Source: Deltaproteobacteria bacterium
GTDB taxonomy: Bacteria; Myxococcota_A; UBA9160; UBA4427
Reading direction: 5' to 3'
Assembly (NCBI GenBank): GCA_002719955.1
Contig: PBFW01000013.1
Coordinates: 1 to 64,000, forward strand
Length of the DNA stretch: 64,000 bases
The notes beneath the pieces are model-generated. The model had not been told where the DNA came from, made no database searches, and saw only the letters and a list, made by a program, of their open reading frames with translations. The position numbers and the translations under genes were made by a program. Shown one piece after another: positions 44,284-53,323 of this stretch. The first letter of the stretch is position 1; every line of letters starts with the position of its first letter.

Positions 44284-45921
44284 CTAGGTCCGAAAGACGC
44301 CATATCCCGGCGCACCTTTCACTTCGTCGCTGTGGCAAGCGGACAACGCCATTCCCACCGCATGACGCGTATCGCGGGGGTCGATGATGCCATCGTCGAC
44401 GACTCGCCCCGACGCGTAGGTCGCACGGGAGCGCAGATCCTCCCAGTGCTCGACCTCCGCGGCACGCCTTCGGTCGGCCTCTTCGTCAAATTTCTCGCCC
44501 TTCCGGGCAGCGCTGCCGCGGGCCACGATCGACATCACGCCCGCCATCTGCTTCGGCCCCATCACCCCGATCTTCGCTGTGGGCCAGGAGAAGATGAAGC
44601 GCGTGTCATAGGCACGACCGCTCATCGCGAAGGTCCCCGCTCCGTAGGAGGCGCCAACATTCACCGTGATATGCGGGACCTCTGAATTCGATACCGCATT
44701 GAGCATCAGAGAGCCGTGTTTCACGATCCCCCCCTGCTCGAACTCCGTCCCGACGACGAAGCCGGTGATATTCTGCAAGAAGAGCAGCGGGGTATCGATC
44801 TGGTTGCAGAGCTGGATGAATTGAGCCGCCTTCTGAGCGGCCTCGGAGAAGATCACTCCGTTGTTGCCCAGGATGCCCACCGGAAATCCGTGGATCGAAG
44901 CCCAACCGCAAACCATCGTCGAGCCATAAAGTGGCTTCCACTCCTCGAAGCGCGATCCATCGACGATGCGCGTGATCACCTCTCGCATGTCGAAGGGGCT
45001 CCGAAGATCCTTGGATACGATCCCGAGCAGCTCCTCGGGATCATGCAGCGGGGCATCCGCGGAGAGCGTCGGGCCGGGGCCGCGTTTGCGCCAATGGAGA
45101 TGCTCGACCACCTCGCGACAGATCCGAAGCGCCTCGGGCTCGTTGCGAGCGAGATAGTCTGCGAGCCCGGATTTTTCCGCGTGCATCCGCGCCCCCGCCA
45201 GTTCTTCGTAATCGGCATCCTCCCCCGTCGCCATCTTGACCAGGGGCGGTCCACCGAGCGCGACACGAGCGCCCCCTTCGACGAAGATATTATAGTCGGA
45301 GAGACCGGGCTGATAGGCGCCACCCGCCGTCGAGGCGCCGAACACGACGGAGATGGCTGGAATCCCGAGCTTCGAGAGTTCCGTCACCTCGTAGAAATGG
45401 CGGCCCGTGCTGGCGAAGTGGGTCAGGTCCTCTCGCATCGCGCGTTCGGCCTCCTCTCCCTCGACCCCACGCAGATCCCCGCCCGCGGATTCGACGAGCT
45501 GGATATAAGGCATGCGGTTGACGCGCGAGATCTCCATCGCGCGCTCCCACTTGTCGACGCTGACCGGAATCATCGCCCCCGCCATCACCGATGGATCGCT
45601 CGCAATGATCGAACACTCGGTCCCCGAAACGACGCCGATCCCCGCGACCATCGTTCCACCGATCGGGTAGTTGGTCTGGTAGCCTGCAAGGGGACTGATC
45701 TCGAGAAAGGGAGCGTCTCGATCGAGAAGGTAGGCGAGGCGCTCACGAACCGGGAGCTTGTCCTGGGAACGCAAGCGCGCGTATCCGCGTTCCCGAGCGA
45801 GCCCGCCGGCGGCCTCCTCGTGTAGCGTCGCCAGCTCCTCGAGCAGCGAGAGCATATCGTCGCGATTCCTTCGAAACGCGTCGTCGCGGACGTCGAGTTT
45901 TGTGTCGAGCGGAAGTGCCAT
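44284..45921 (-). CDS. Carboxyltransferase subunit of acyl-CoA carboxylase
   Basis: This 545-residue crotonase-fold carboxyltransferase transfers carboxylate from biotin to an acyl-CoA. The N-terminal half has GIGVVSGTECSIIASDPSV and VESAGGDL; the C-terminal half has FLQNITGFVVGTEFEQGG, typical of the methylcrotonyl-CoA/geranyl-CoA group (LiuB/AtuC). It is followed by the biotin carboxylase subunit after 9 bp, and preceded by a dehydrogenase pair. That order resembles leucine/isovalerate (liu) and acyclic terpene (atu) operons, but the hydratase and lyase partners of those operons are absent, so a branched terpenoid- or steroid-derived substrate is possible. Confidence 0.92.
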   Translation of the reverse strand: MALPLDTKLDVRDDAFRRNRDDMLSLLEELATLHEEAAGGLARERGYARLRSQDKLPVRERLAYLLDRDAPFLEISPLAGYQTNYPIGGTMVAGIGVVSGTECSIIASDPSVMAGAMIPVSVDKWERAMEISRVNRMPYIQLVESAGGDLRGVEGEEAERAMREDLTHFASTGRHFYEVTELSKLGIPAISVVFGASTAGGAYQPGLSDYNIFVEGGARVALGGPPLVKMATGEDADYEELAGARMHAEKSGLADYLARNEPEALRICREVVEHLHWRKRGPGPTLSADAPLHDPEELLGIVSKDLRSPFDMREVITRIVDGSRFEEWKPLYGSTMVCGWASIHGFPVGILGNNGVIFSEAAQKAAQFIQLCNQIDTPLLFLQNITGFVVGTEFEQGGIVKHGSLMLNAVSNSEVPHITVNVGASYGAGTFAMSGRAYDTRFIFSWPTAKIGVMGPKQMAGVMSIVARGSAARKGEKFDEEADRRRAAEVEHWEDLRSRATYASGRVVDDGIIDPRDTRHAVGMALSACHSDEVKGAPGYGVFRT

Positions 45922-45981
45922 CTATTCCACCGTTCCCTCCACGAGTTGCGACCCGAGACGATTCACAGAGACCCCCGATCC

Positions 45982-47136
45982 CTAATATTCGCTCGCCTGC
46001 GCCGAGGAGCCGAGTAGAAATCCGGCCAAATGCCTGCGGTGATGCGCTGCATCACCGAAAGTGTACTCAGCCCATTGAGCTCGACGGAAGAAGAGCTGGG
46101 CGTTGCAATCCCAGGTAAATCCGAAAGCCCCGTGGAACTGAATCGAGCGATCGACCGCATTCGTGCAGCTGTCGCCCGACATGGCTTTGCTCATGCGCAC
46201 GGCCATCTCGATCTGCGAGGCATCCTCCCCGGCATCCCAGAGCGTAGCCGCCCGGTAGAGCAGGGAGATGCTGTGTTCGACACCGACCATGATCCAGACC
46301 ATCGGATGCTTGAGCGCCTGGTAGCCGCCGATCTTCCTGCCGAATTGCACCCGTGTCTTGAGGTATTCGACGGTCAGATCCATCACGCCCTGCGCAGCCC
46401 CGGCCATCTCAGCGCTGACCAGAAGCGCCCCCAGGAGCTGAACGTGTTGCAGAGCGGCCGTGGCGCCAGCGCCGACTAGCAGCGCCTCCGGCGCAATGGT
46501 CAACCCGTCGAGACGCAGGCGAGCGCTCCGGCGCGTCTCGTCCACGATGCGCTCCACGCAAAGCGCCGCGGCCGGAATTTCCGAACGCTCGAGCACCACG
46601 ATCGCGGGCTCACCCTCATGGCGGCACGCGACCAGGAAGAGGTCCGCGTTCTGGGCGTCCAGCACGAAGCATTTCTCGCCCATGAGTCGCAACTGCCCAG
46701 CATCGTCCTCGGCCCGCGCAGTCAGGTCGCCGAGATCCCAGGATCCCGAACGCTCGCCGAGCGCGACACAACCAATCATCTCTCCGGCGGCCAAGGCCGG
46801 CAGCCAGCGCCGCTTCTGTTCGTCGTCGGCCGCCAATACCAACAACTCGGCGGCGAGCGTATTCGCAAGAAAGGGCGATCCGAATACCTTGCGCCCCATC
46901 GACTCGACGACCGACACCAATTCGGTCACGCCCATGCCGGAGCCACCGAATTCTTCGGGAATGATCATGCCCAACCAACCCAACCCCGCGAGTTCACGCC
47001 AAAGATCGGCATCATAACCCGCCTCGCTCTCCATCCACTTGCGAACGGCTTCGAAGCCACATCGATCATCGAGCAGATCGAGGGCGCTGCGGGCGATCAG
47101 CTCCTGTTCTTCGTCGAATGCAAACATTTCAGACAT
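45982..47136 (-). CDS. Acyl-CoA dehydrogenase-type subunit
   Basis: This 384-residue acyl-CoA dehydrogenase-fold protein begins MSEMFAFDEEQELIARSA and has the C-terminal TRVQFGRKIGGYQALKHPM and QFHGAFGFTWD. Its central segment reads GCVALGERSGSWDLGDL, lacking the usual FSEPxxGSD FAD-binding pattern of its upstream neighbour. In actinobacterial alpha2beta2 dehydrogenases one subunit keeps the FAD site and the other is divergent in this way. It lies 13 bp downstream of the full dehydrogenase at 47150, so the two most likely form a heteromer. ATG 47136 is chosen because homology starts there. Confidence 0.85.
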   Translation of the reverse strand: MSEMFAFDEEQELIARSALDLLDDRCGFEAVRKWMESEAGYDADLWRELAGLGWLGMIIPEEFGGSGMGVTELVSVVESMGRKVFGSPFLANTLAAELLVLAADDEQKRRWLPALAAGEMIGCVALGERSGSWDLGDLTARAEDDAGQLRLMGEKCFVLDAQNADLFLVACRHEGEPAIVVLERSEIPAAALCVERIVDETRRSARLRLDGLTIAPEALLVGAGATAALQHVQLLGALLVSAEMAGAAQGVMDLTVEYLKTRVQFGRKIGGYQALKHPMVWIMVGVEHSISLLYRAATLWDAGEDASQIEMAVRMSKAMSGDSCTNAVDRSIQFHGAFGFTWDCNAQLFFRRAQWAEYTFGDAAHHRRHLAGFLLGSSAQASEY

Positions 47137-47149
47137 CAGCGCCCACCAC

Positions 47150-48367
47150 TCAATCCTTGCCCAGGCCAAGCACGCGCTCACCCAGGATATTCATCTGGAT
47201 CTGACTCGTGCCACCGCCGATCGTGACTGAGTAGGCGTTCATGTAGTGGCGCTGCCAATCTCCATCCTCGTAGGCGTCGGGGTCTCCGATATAGAGCTTG
47301 GCACCCTCGCCCTGCAGCCCGACGGCAAAGCGGCACATCCGGCGACGAAACTCCGAAGTCACGAGTTTTCGCATCAGACCGATGGCGTCCGGACGTTCGC
47401 GACACAACCCGGGAAGGTCGCGGCGAATATCGTTGAGGTCGATCGCACGTTCCTCGATCGAGAGTCGCGTCAACGTCTCTCGCACGATCGGATCCTCGAT
47501 CGCCGGGCGACCGTCGCGACGACATTCACGAGCCATATCCACGAGTTCTGCGACACGCAGCTGCACCATATCGAGGCCGCCCGCCTGACCGCCTTCGGCG
47601 TATCGCTCGAAGGCCAGAGTCGCCATCGCAATCGACCAGCCCTGCCCCTCTTCTCCGAGCATGCAGCTCGCCGGCACCCGCGCGTTGTCGAAATGCGTCT
47701 CGTTGAATCCGAACTCACCCGTCATCTTGCGGATCGGTCTCTTGTCCACGCCGGGTCCGTCGACCGGCGCCAGGAAAAAGGTGAGGCCCCGGTATTTGCT
47801 GCCCGCCTCGGGATCCGTACGCGCGAGCAGGATCATGTGGTGGGCCTGTGTCCCCAGGCTCGTCCAGATCTTCGTGCCGTTGATCACGAAATCGTCGCCG
47901 TCGCGAATGGCTGTGGTCTGAACGTTGGCGAGATCCGAACCGTTCTCGGGCTCCGAGAAACCCTGGCACCAGATCTCGTCCGCCCGCAGCAGGGGGGCCA
48001 GATATCGTTTCTTCTGTTCGGGCGTCCCGAATTTGAGAATCACCGGACCGGCCCACATCAGGCCGACGATATTCAGCATGAAGGGCCGATTTCTCGTCGC
48101 CATCTCATCGTTGACGACGCCCTGATACGCCTGCGGAAGACCGCGGCCTCCGAATTCCTCGGGCCAGGACATCCCGAGGTATCCGGCCTCGTAGACAGCG
48201 CGCTGCCACGCTCGAAGATATTCGAATTGTTCGTTCGAGCTGACCTCGAGGAAGCTGTCCGGGAGCTTGAAGCTCGGCTTCGAAGGCGAGTGCTCATCGA
48301 GCCAGCACCGCACTTCCAGGCGAACCTTCTCGAGGTCGGCATTACTGTGTGGCGACGTTTCAACCAT
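47150..48367 (-). CDS. Acyl-CoA dehydrogenase
   Basis: This 405-residue acyl-CoA dehydrogenase has complete domains: WCQGFSEPENGSDLANV for FAD and substrate, INGTKIWTSLGTQAHHM in the middle domain and the closing SVTIGGGTSQIQMNILGERVLG. The pattern is that of the FadE17/FadE26/FadE28 type used on bulky side chains. The ATG at 48367 has only a weak ribosome site. It precedes the divergent subunit at 45982 by 13 bp and then the acyl-CoA carboxylase genes, all minus strand, probably one operon from about 49122 to 40674. Confidence 0.9.
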   Translation of the reverse strand: MVETSPHSNADLEKVRLEVRCWLDEHSPSKPSFKLPDSFLEVSSNEQFEYLRAWQRAVYEAGYLGMSWPEEFGGRGLPQAYQGVVNDEMATRNRPFMLNIVGLMWAGPVILKFGTPEQKKRYLAPLLRADEIWCQGFSEPENGSDLANVQTTAIRDGDDFVINGTKIWTSLGTQAHHMILLARTDPEAGSKYRGLTFFLAPVDGPGVDKRPIRKMTGEFGFNETHFDNARVPASCMLGEEGQGWSIAMATLAFERYAEGGQAGGLDMVQLRVAELVDMARECRRDGRPAIEDPIVRETLTRLSIEERAIDLNDIRRDLPGLCRERPDAIGLMRKLVTSEFRRRMCRFAVGLQGEGAKLYIGDPDAYEDGDWQRHYMNAYSVTIGGGTSQIQMNILGERVLGLGKD

Positions 48368-48498
48368 GGCCAGAGACTATGTTCCACGCGTGATTCAGAA
48401 TCAATTCGCATTTCCCGACGGGCGACCCTCTCTCCCGGAGCCGCAGCAGGCCCATGGCAGGCACCGGAGCATCGCCCCCCCGAGCGACCGCCCTCACA

Positions 48499-49122
48499 TT
48501 ACGCCTGCCAGGCCTGAATGATCCCCGAGGATGTGATGCGCGTGGCCAGGAGCGACAGGCTATTAGTCAACACGGCCGCCGCATAATCGGTCGGAATTCC
48601 TGTCACACAGTCGGTCGCGATCACCACGCGATAACCAAAATTCACAGCCTCGAGCGCCAGGCCGAAGATCCCGACATTGACCGAGACCCCGGTTGCAACG
48701 ACCGTACGGATCCCCTCCGCGCGCAACATCGGATCGAGGTTCGTACCGATGAAGGGCGACATCCCGTGCATGCGCGCAGATTCGAGGTCAGAGGCTGCCC
48801 GCTCGAGTCCGGGGACGACCTCGACCTCGGGCGAACCGATCGTGAGGGCGACCGGATATCTGAGGGCGGCCGCGGCAAAGGGCGTATTCGCCGGCGATCC
48901 TGCACGATCGGAGCGGAACATCGCCGTGCAGTGGATCACCCGGGCGTCGACGGCCCGCGCCGCCGCGAGGAGGCGCGCCGTACTCGGGACCAGATCAGCT
49001 GCATCGACGGCATCCCGAAGATGGGGCATCGCGGCGAGATCGCCTACTACACCACGCTGCAACTCCATCGTCAGCACCGCCGTCGCGGACGGGTCGAGCA
49101 ATTCGAGAAGATCGACCGCCAT
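48499..49122 (-). CDS. Isochorismatase-fold protein lacking the catalytic triad
   Basis: The 207-residue protein has the isochorismatase/cysteine hydrolase fold. The Asp of the usual first strand is Glu20 (VLTMELQRGVV), the Lys is replaced by Met118 (ARMHGMSPF), and the nucleophilic Cys position reads Gly151 (TGVSVNVGI), so all three catalytic residues differ. Hydrolase activity of the usual kind is therefore unlikely; a binding role or altered chemistry is possible. ATG 49122 has an excellent GGAGGAGG upstream. It lies 105 bp after the SDR gene at 49228 and 131 bp before the dehydrogenase pair, all minus strand. Confidence 0.8.
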   Translation of the reverse strand: MAVDLLELLDPSATAVLTMELQRGVVGDLAAMPHLRDAVDAADLVPSTARLLAAARAVDARVIHCTAMFRSDRAGSPANTPFAAAALRYPVALTIGSPEVEVVPGLERAASDLESARMHGMSPFIGTNLDPMLRAEGIRTVVATGVSVNVGIFGLALEAVNFGYRVVIATDCVTGIPTDYAAAVLTNSLSLLATRITSSGIIQAWQA

Positions 49123-49227
49123 CCATCCTCCTCCCCGAGCGTTCGGGGCTTCCTTTTCAGGGAGACAACCTCGCATTCGGCAAGGGACGAGATACCGCGT
49201 CAGCGGGCATTGGGAAAACCCCAAGAG

Positions 49228-50037
49228 CTAGACCAGCGCCAGTCCGCCATCCACCGGAAGCACCGCACCCGTCACATAGGAGCCGCCGCGCGAAACCAGA
49301 TAGAGAATGGCCGCCTCGATATCACCGGGCTCCCCGAAACGCTGCATCGGGACCTGCTTGTTCACCGTCTCCTCTCCCCACTGCTCGAGCGCCGGACGCA
49401 GCATGTCGGTGGGAAAGGCACCGGGGGAGATCGCGTTCACGGTGATCCCTCTTCGAGCCAGCCGGCGAGCGAGATGGGTGACCAGATGATGGAGGGCCGC
49501 CTTACTGGCCGCGTAAGCGTAGACGTCCATCTGGGGTACACGCGCGCCATCGGCGGAGCCCAGCGCGATGACCCTCGCCGGATCACCGGGTCTGGAGGCC
49601 TGCCGAAGCTGGGGCTGAAACTCCTGGACCAGTCGGAAGAAAGCCTTAACATTAATGGACCAGAGCTCATCCCATGCCTGGGGCGAATGATCCTCGAGCG
49701 ACGCGACGTGATGAGCGCCCGCCGAGTGCACGAGCACATGCAGCGCGCCTTCGGCGGACCGAAGCGCCTCCGCGACGGCGAGAAGACCCGCCTCCTGCGA
49801 CAGATCCGCCTGGAGGGGCAGACAGAGACCCTCCCGGGAGAGTTCTCGCGCGGTCTCCTCGGAGCCGGTGCGCGAGGCGATATAGACCTTCGCGCCCGCC
49901 GCCACGAGCCCTCTCGCGATCATCCGCCCGATCCCACGCGATCCACCCGTCACGAGCGCAACCTTGCCTTCGACGTCGGGAAGACGGATCAAGATCGAGG
50001 CTTTCGTGAGGCGGCAAAAACGCGCATGCACCCTCAT
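49228..50037 (-). CDS. SDR family oxidoreductase
   Basis: This SDR has TGGSRGIG for nucleotide binding, a LVHSAGAHH variant in place of NNAG, a Ser in ALGSADGA, the catalytic pair in YAASK and a closing GSYVTGAVLPVDGG. With ATG 50037 it is 269 residues and begins MRVHARFCRLTKAS before the Rossmann fold; a TTG at 49992 would trim 15 residues and is also acceptable. No strong ribosome-binding site distinguishes them. It is divergent from the cyclase gene at 50165 and heads the minus-strand run toward the carboxylase genes. It probably oxidises a hydroxy-CoA or alcohol intermediate. Confidence 0.82.
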   Translation of the reverse strand: MRVHARFCRLTKASILIRLPDVEGKVALVTGGSRGIGRMIARGLVAAGAKVYIASRTGSEETARELSREGLCLPLQADLSQEAGLLAVAEALRSAEGALHVLVHSAGAHHVASLEDHSPQAWDELWSINVKAFFRLVQEFQPQLRQASRPGDPARVIALGSADGARVPQMDVYAYAASKAALHHLVTHLARRLARRGITVNAISPGAFPTDMLRPALEQWGEETVNKQVPMQRFGEPGDIEAAILYLVSRGGSYVTGAVLPVDGGLALV

Positions 50038-50164
50038 GATGTGGAAGCCCGCCCTCAGATTCAATCCATATTCGAGCGTTCGTGTCGACTCCCCATTCGC
50101 GAGCCCGCCGCTATCCTGATTCCGCAAAGTTCCAAACGGAACCCCATCAGGACGGAGAAGATCG

Positions 50165-51205
50165 ATGACACCCGGACAGAGCGACGACCACGCATTCGAT
50201 GACGAGCCCTTCGATCTCGAGGCCGTTGCCAACGGCGCCTGGCTGCCGGGCCCCTATGGTCCCGATGATCAGCGGGGGACCTGGAACGAGATCACACCGC
50301 AAAAGACCGCTGCCTCGCTTGCGCGTCTCGACTTCACGCGGCCGGTCGAGACCTACGATCTCTCCGAGACGCTCTTCAACGGCTTTCCCGCCAACGGTGA
50401 TCGGGAATACGAACAGACGCTCTCCGTGCTCGGTTTCACGCCTCCGGACGATTTCGAGGGCCTCTGCCCGGATACGGAACCGCTCGGCCCGTGGCTGGGC
50501 TGCGCGCTCGAGGAGAGGGTCTCCTACACCTACAACATGGGCACGAAGATCAACGGTCTTCATCATGTCGGGATCGCGGGAAAATTCTATAACGGGGTCG
50601 CCGGAGCCGACATCTCCAGGACCTGGGGAACGACCCGGCTCGGCCAGGAAACGCAGGGTCCCATCGTGACGCGCGGCGTGCTCATCGACGTCCTCGGCCA
50701 GAAGGTCGCAGCAGGCGAAGAGGCTGATCTCGAGAGGCTCTCGAATGGTCGCCCCATGCTACGGGAGGGATACCGGATCACGCTCGAGGACATCGAAGCG
50801 ACCCTCGAATGGGAGGGCGTGACGGATCCGATCGGTCCCGGCGACGTGATTCTGCTGCGCTCCGGGTGGCGCGAATTAATCGACCTCGACCCCACTCGCT
50901 ACCTCGAAGGACGGCAACCGGGACCCTTCCTGCGCGAGTGCCGCTGGCTCGCCGCGAAGCGACCCGCGATCATCTGTGTCGATAGTTGGTTCTTCGGCAC
51001 GGGCTTCGATGATCTGCCGAGAACCATGCTCTGCCATCAGGAGGTCGCCGTGCACTACGGGGTCCGCGTCGGCGAAGCCGTCCGCGCGGATGGCCTCGCC
51101 GAGGACGGGGTCTACGATTTCGTCTTCTGCTTCGGCTCTTCGAACGCGCGCGGCGCCGTCTCGAGCAACACGCCGCCGATCGCTCTGGGACAGCCCGCGC
51201 TCTGA
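50165..51205 (+). CDS. Cyclase/kynurenine formamidase-like protein with altered metal site
   Basis: The 346-residue protein belongs to the cyclase family (PF04199 type), with the GPYGPDDQRGTWNEIT N-terminus and PGDVILLRSGW/PAIICVDSW core strands. The family's metal motif HxGTHxD is replaced by NMGTKIN (124-130), with His133/His134 following, so two His and one Asp ligands are lost. Related proteins act on cyclic or amide bonds; with this site an unusual or non-metal activity is likely. GGAGAAG precedes the ATG. It is a single-gene unit between the divergent SDR gene and the frameshifted minus-strand genes. Confidence 0.8.
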   Translation: MTPGQSDDHAFDDEPFDLEAVANGAWLPGPYGPDDQRGTWNEITPQKTAASLARLDFTRPVETYDLSETLFNGFPANGDREYEQTLSVLGFTPPDDFEGLCPDTEPLGPWLGCALEERVSYTYNMGTKINGLHHVGIAGKFYNGVAGADISRTWGTTRLGQETQGPIVTRGVLIDVLGQKVAAGEEADLERLSNGRPMLREGYRITLEDIEATLEWEGVTDPIGPGDVILLRSGWRELIDLDPTRYLEGRQPGPFLRECRWLAAKRPAIICVDSWFFGTGFDDLPRTMLCHQEVAVHYGVRVGEAVRADGLAEDGVYDFVFCFGSSNARGAVSSNTPPIALGQPAL

Positions 51206-51332
51206 ACTCCTGCCCACGATGGCGGGCGGCGGCCAGCCTTGCAGCGGGGCCGGGCCCACCAGCCGAGATCGTCAGAGGACGATCGTCGCGACCGTCATCA
51301 CCCTCCACGCCCCAAACTCGTCGCCCGCGCGC

Positions 51333-51855
51333 TCATTTCCCCGCTTCGCCCATTGCGCCGAGAACCAGCTCGCGCGCGTAGATCGGCAGACCGCGCGTCG
51401 GTGATCGGCCACCATTGCCGGAGCTGGTGTTGACGATCTGCCCCTCCTCGCCCTGCTCGAGCAGGAGTGGCACGAACGAGCGCAACCCGTGAATGACCCT
51501 CATGATATTCACCGAGAGGATCCACTCCCAATCGTTCAGATCGCATTCCCACATGAATCCACCACCCGGTGCACGAGCGCCCCCGCGTTATTGCACACGA
51601 TATGGACCGCGCCTAACTCACGAAGGGCCGCGTTCCGGAGCTCGTCGACGGAGGACTGGAAGCGGACATCGCACACGACGCCCTGGGCGGCCCCCCCTCC
51701 TGCTCGAACGACTTCACCGCGGCGGTGAGGGAAGTCTCCTCGACATCCGAGATCACCACTTTCATGCCCTCTTCCGCAAAGCGGCGCGCCATCGCGAGTC
51801 CGATCCCGCTCGCCGCCCCGGTGACGACCGCCACGCGTCCGCTCAGCTCTTTCAT
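51333..51855 (-). pseudogene. SDR oxidoreductase remnant, frameshifted and 3'-truncated
   Basis: Read from ATG 51855, an SDR begins MKELSGRVAVVTGAASGIG. It then needs two changes of frame to continue as GVVCDVRF to CNNAGA and then WECDLNDWEWILSVN to IVNTSSGNGG. The first lies in a run of seven C at 51691-51697 and the second near 51545-51590. The last frame stops at 51333 shortly after a PIYAREL stretch, before the catalytic Lys and the C-terminal third. It follows the broken acetoacetate decarboxylase-like gene on the same strand by about 15 bp. Either a decaying gene or a poorly sequenced stretch; the missing 3' end favours real decay. Confidence 0.7.
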
Positions 51856-51870
51856 GATTTCGGCCCTCGC

Positions 51871-52638
51871 TCAACGATTCCAGAAGAAATAGCCGTACCG
51901 CTGATGCACGAAGGGAGCGATCCAGTCGCCCGGGACGCGATCGACGATCTCGGCACCTGCACGGATTCGAATTCGACATAGTGGAGACGCACCAAGCGGC
52001 GGACGCGAATATCGACAATGGGATCGATCGCTGAGTCACGCAGGATGACCTCGCCCTCCACGCGTTCCCAGGGGCTGACGTCGTAGGTACGCCGACAATG
52101 GACGAGGACGGGATCCTGATCGAAACCCTTGTCATCGGGCAAGATCATGAATTTGAAATAGAAGTCGAGCGTTTCGCACGGGGGCGGGACGGGCAGCGTC
52201 TCGACGACACGGCCGCGCAGCTCGGCGTAGGCGATTCCTCCGCGAACGATCGTCGCCCCGACGCCATCGCCCACCCGCTCGATGCTGCAGTCGGCGATCT
52301 TCTTGGGCTCACCCCAGGTCGCTCGGCCCCCCGACCACGGCGGCTTCGCTTCCCATCGGCATCGCGAGTCCATACTCGCCCTGAAGGTCGCCGTGGGCCG
52401 CGCGCACGGTGATATTTCCGATCCCGAAGCCGGCACCGCTCTCCATCTCGACCTGTCCGATGCTGAGATGGACGATGGGCTTGAGGCCCGGCACCAGGGG
52501 TCGGGGTAGGACGGACGCGATGATCTCCGGATCGGTCTCGTAGTCCGCCCAGAGGGCCTTGGCAGTGGCCTTGACCGGGGCTGAACGTGTTCCACCGCTC
52601 GGTTCAGCGACTCGTGCCGCATATCTCACGCAGGTCAT
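51871..52638 (-). pseudogene. Acetoacetate decarboxylase-like gene with two frameshifts
   Basis: Starting at ATG 52638 (AGGAGG 7 nt upstream), the product shows a family-like N-terminal half (IVHLSIGQVEMESGAGFG). The frame shifts in a run of six C at 52327-52332 and continues RATWGEPKKIAD with the typical GEPKK segment containing the Schiff-base Lys. It shifts again near 51952-51975 to end as VDRVPGDWIAPFVHQRYGYF and a stop at 51871. Without the shifts it would be about 255 residues, normal for the family. The family decarboxylates beta-keto acids. As read, it cannot make a full protein. Sequencing error at the homopolymer is possible for the first shift. Confidence 0.72.
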
Positions 52639-52696
52639 CTCCGGTCCTCCTGTGTGATTTCGTCCTTTGCATCCTTCGGGATCACCGCCGACTGCT

Positions 52697-53303
52697 CTAC
52701 GCCGTCCCCGAACGCCCCTCGATCGAATCGCACAGGAATCGAGAAGCATTTTCGAGCTGCTCGCGAATCGGATAGCCGTCCTGATTCGCCCAATCGATCA
52801 TGATCCGATAGAAGGTTCCGATCACCGCATCGCAGAGCGTTTCGAGCGGGTGCTCCGCCGCGACATCGCCCACCGCGATGCCCTCCTCGAGCAATCCGAT
52901 CATCGCTCCCCGGGCCGCCTGCAGATCCGCCGAGCCGAAGAGGACGGCGACGAGCGCCGCGAGCAGCTCGGGATGGGGCGGTCCCCGCTGCAACGAGACC
53001 TCGACGCTGTGCAAGAAAAAGAGGCTGAGACGCTCGCGCGTCGACTGTCCTCGCTCATGGGCGGCGGCGATCCGAGCCGTCACCTCGGCAGTCGCGTCGA
53101 TCCCCAGTTGATGGACGACATCTCGCTTGCTCGGGAAATGATTGAAGAAGGTCCGCAGGGCGATATCGGCCTGATCGCAGATGGCCTCGACCTTGGTGGC
53201 CTCGATGCCGTGCTCGACGAAGAGCCCCCGGCGGAAGTCAGGATTCGACCTCGCACCTCGCGTTTATTCCGCTCTGTCCGGCTCTCCGGCTCTCCGGCTT
53301 CAC
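52697..53303 (-). pseudogene. TetR regulator gene disrupted by 8-bp repeat and G-run frameshifts
   Basis: The main part encodes a TetR regulator: VEAICDQADIALRTFFNHF is the helix-turn-helix and the ligand domain ends at 52697. The N-terminus is out of frame. From GTG 53303 the reading VKPESRTERNKREVRGRIL would join the rest only if one copy of an 8-bp direct repeat (53278-53293) were removed and one G were added to the G5 run at 53225-53229. As written there is no valid start upstream of the helix-turn-helix. It diverges from the intact dehydratase operon at 53512 and precedes two other broken genes, suggesting loss of a whole regulator-enzyme unit. Confidence 0.7.
53278..53299 (+). repeat. 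8-bp direct repeat inside TetR 5' coding region
   Basis: Two perfect adjacent copies of CCGGCTCT (53278-53293) are followed by a 6-base partial copy. Removing one copy restores the TetR reading frame from GTG 53303, so slippage at this repeat explains one of the frameshifts. Confidence 0.75.
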
Positions 53304-53323
53304 GGGAGCAAAGACAAATTCTA

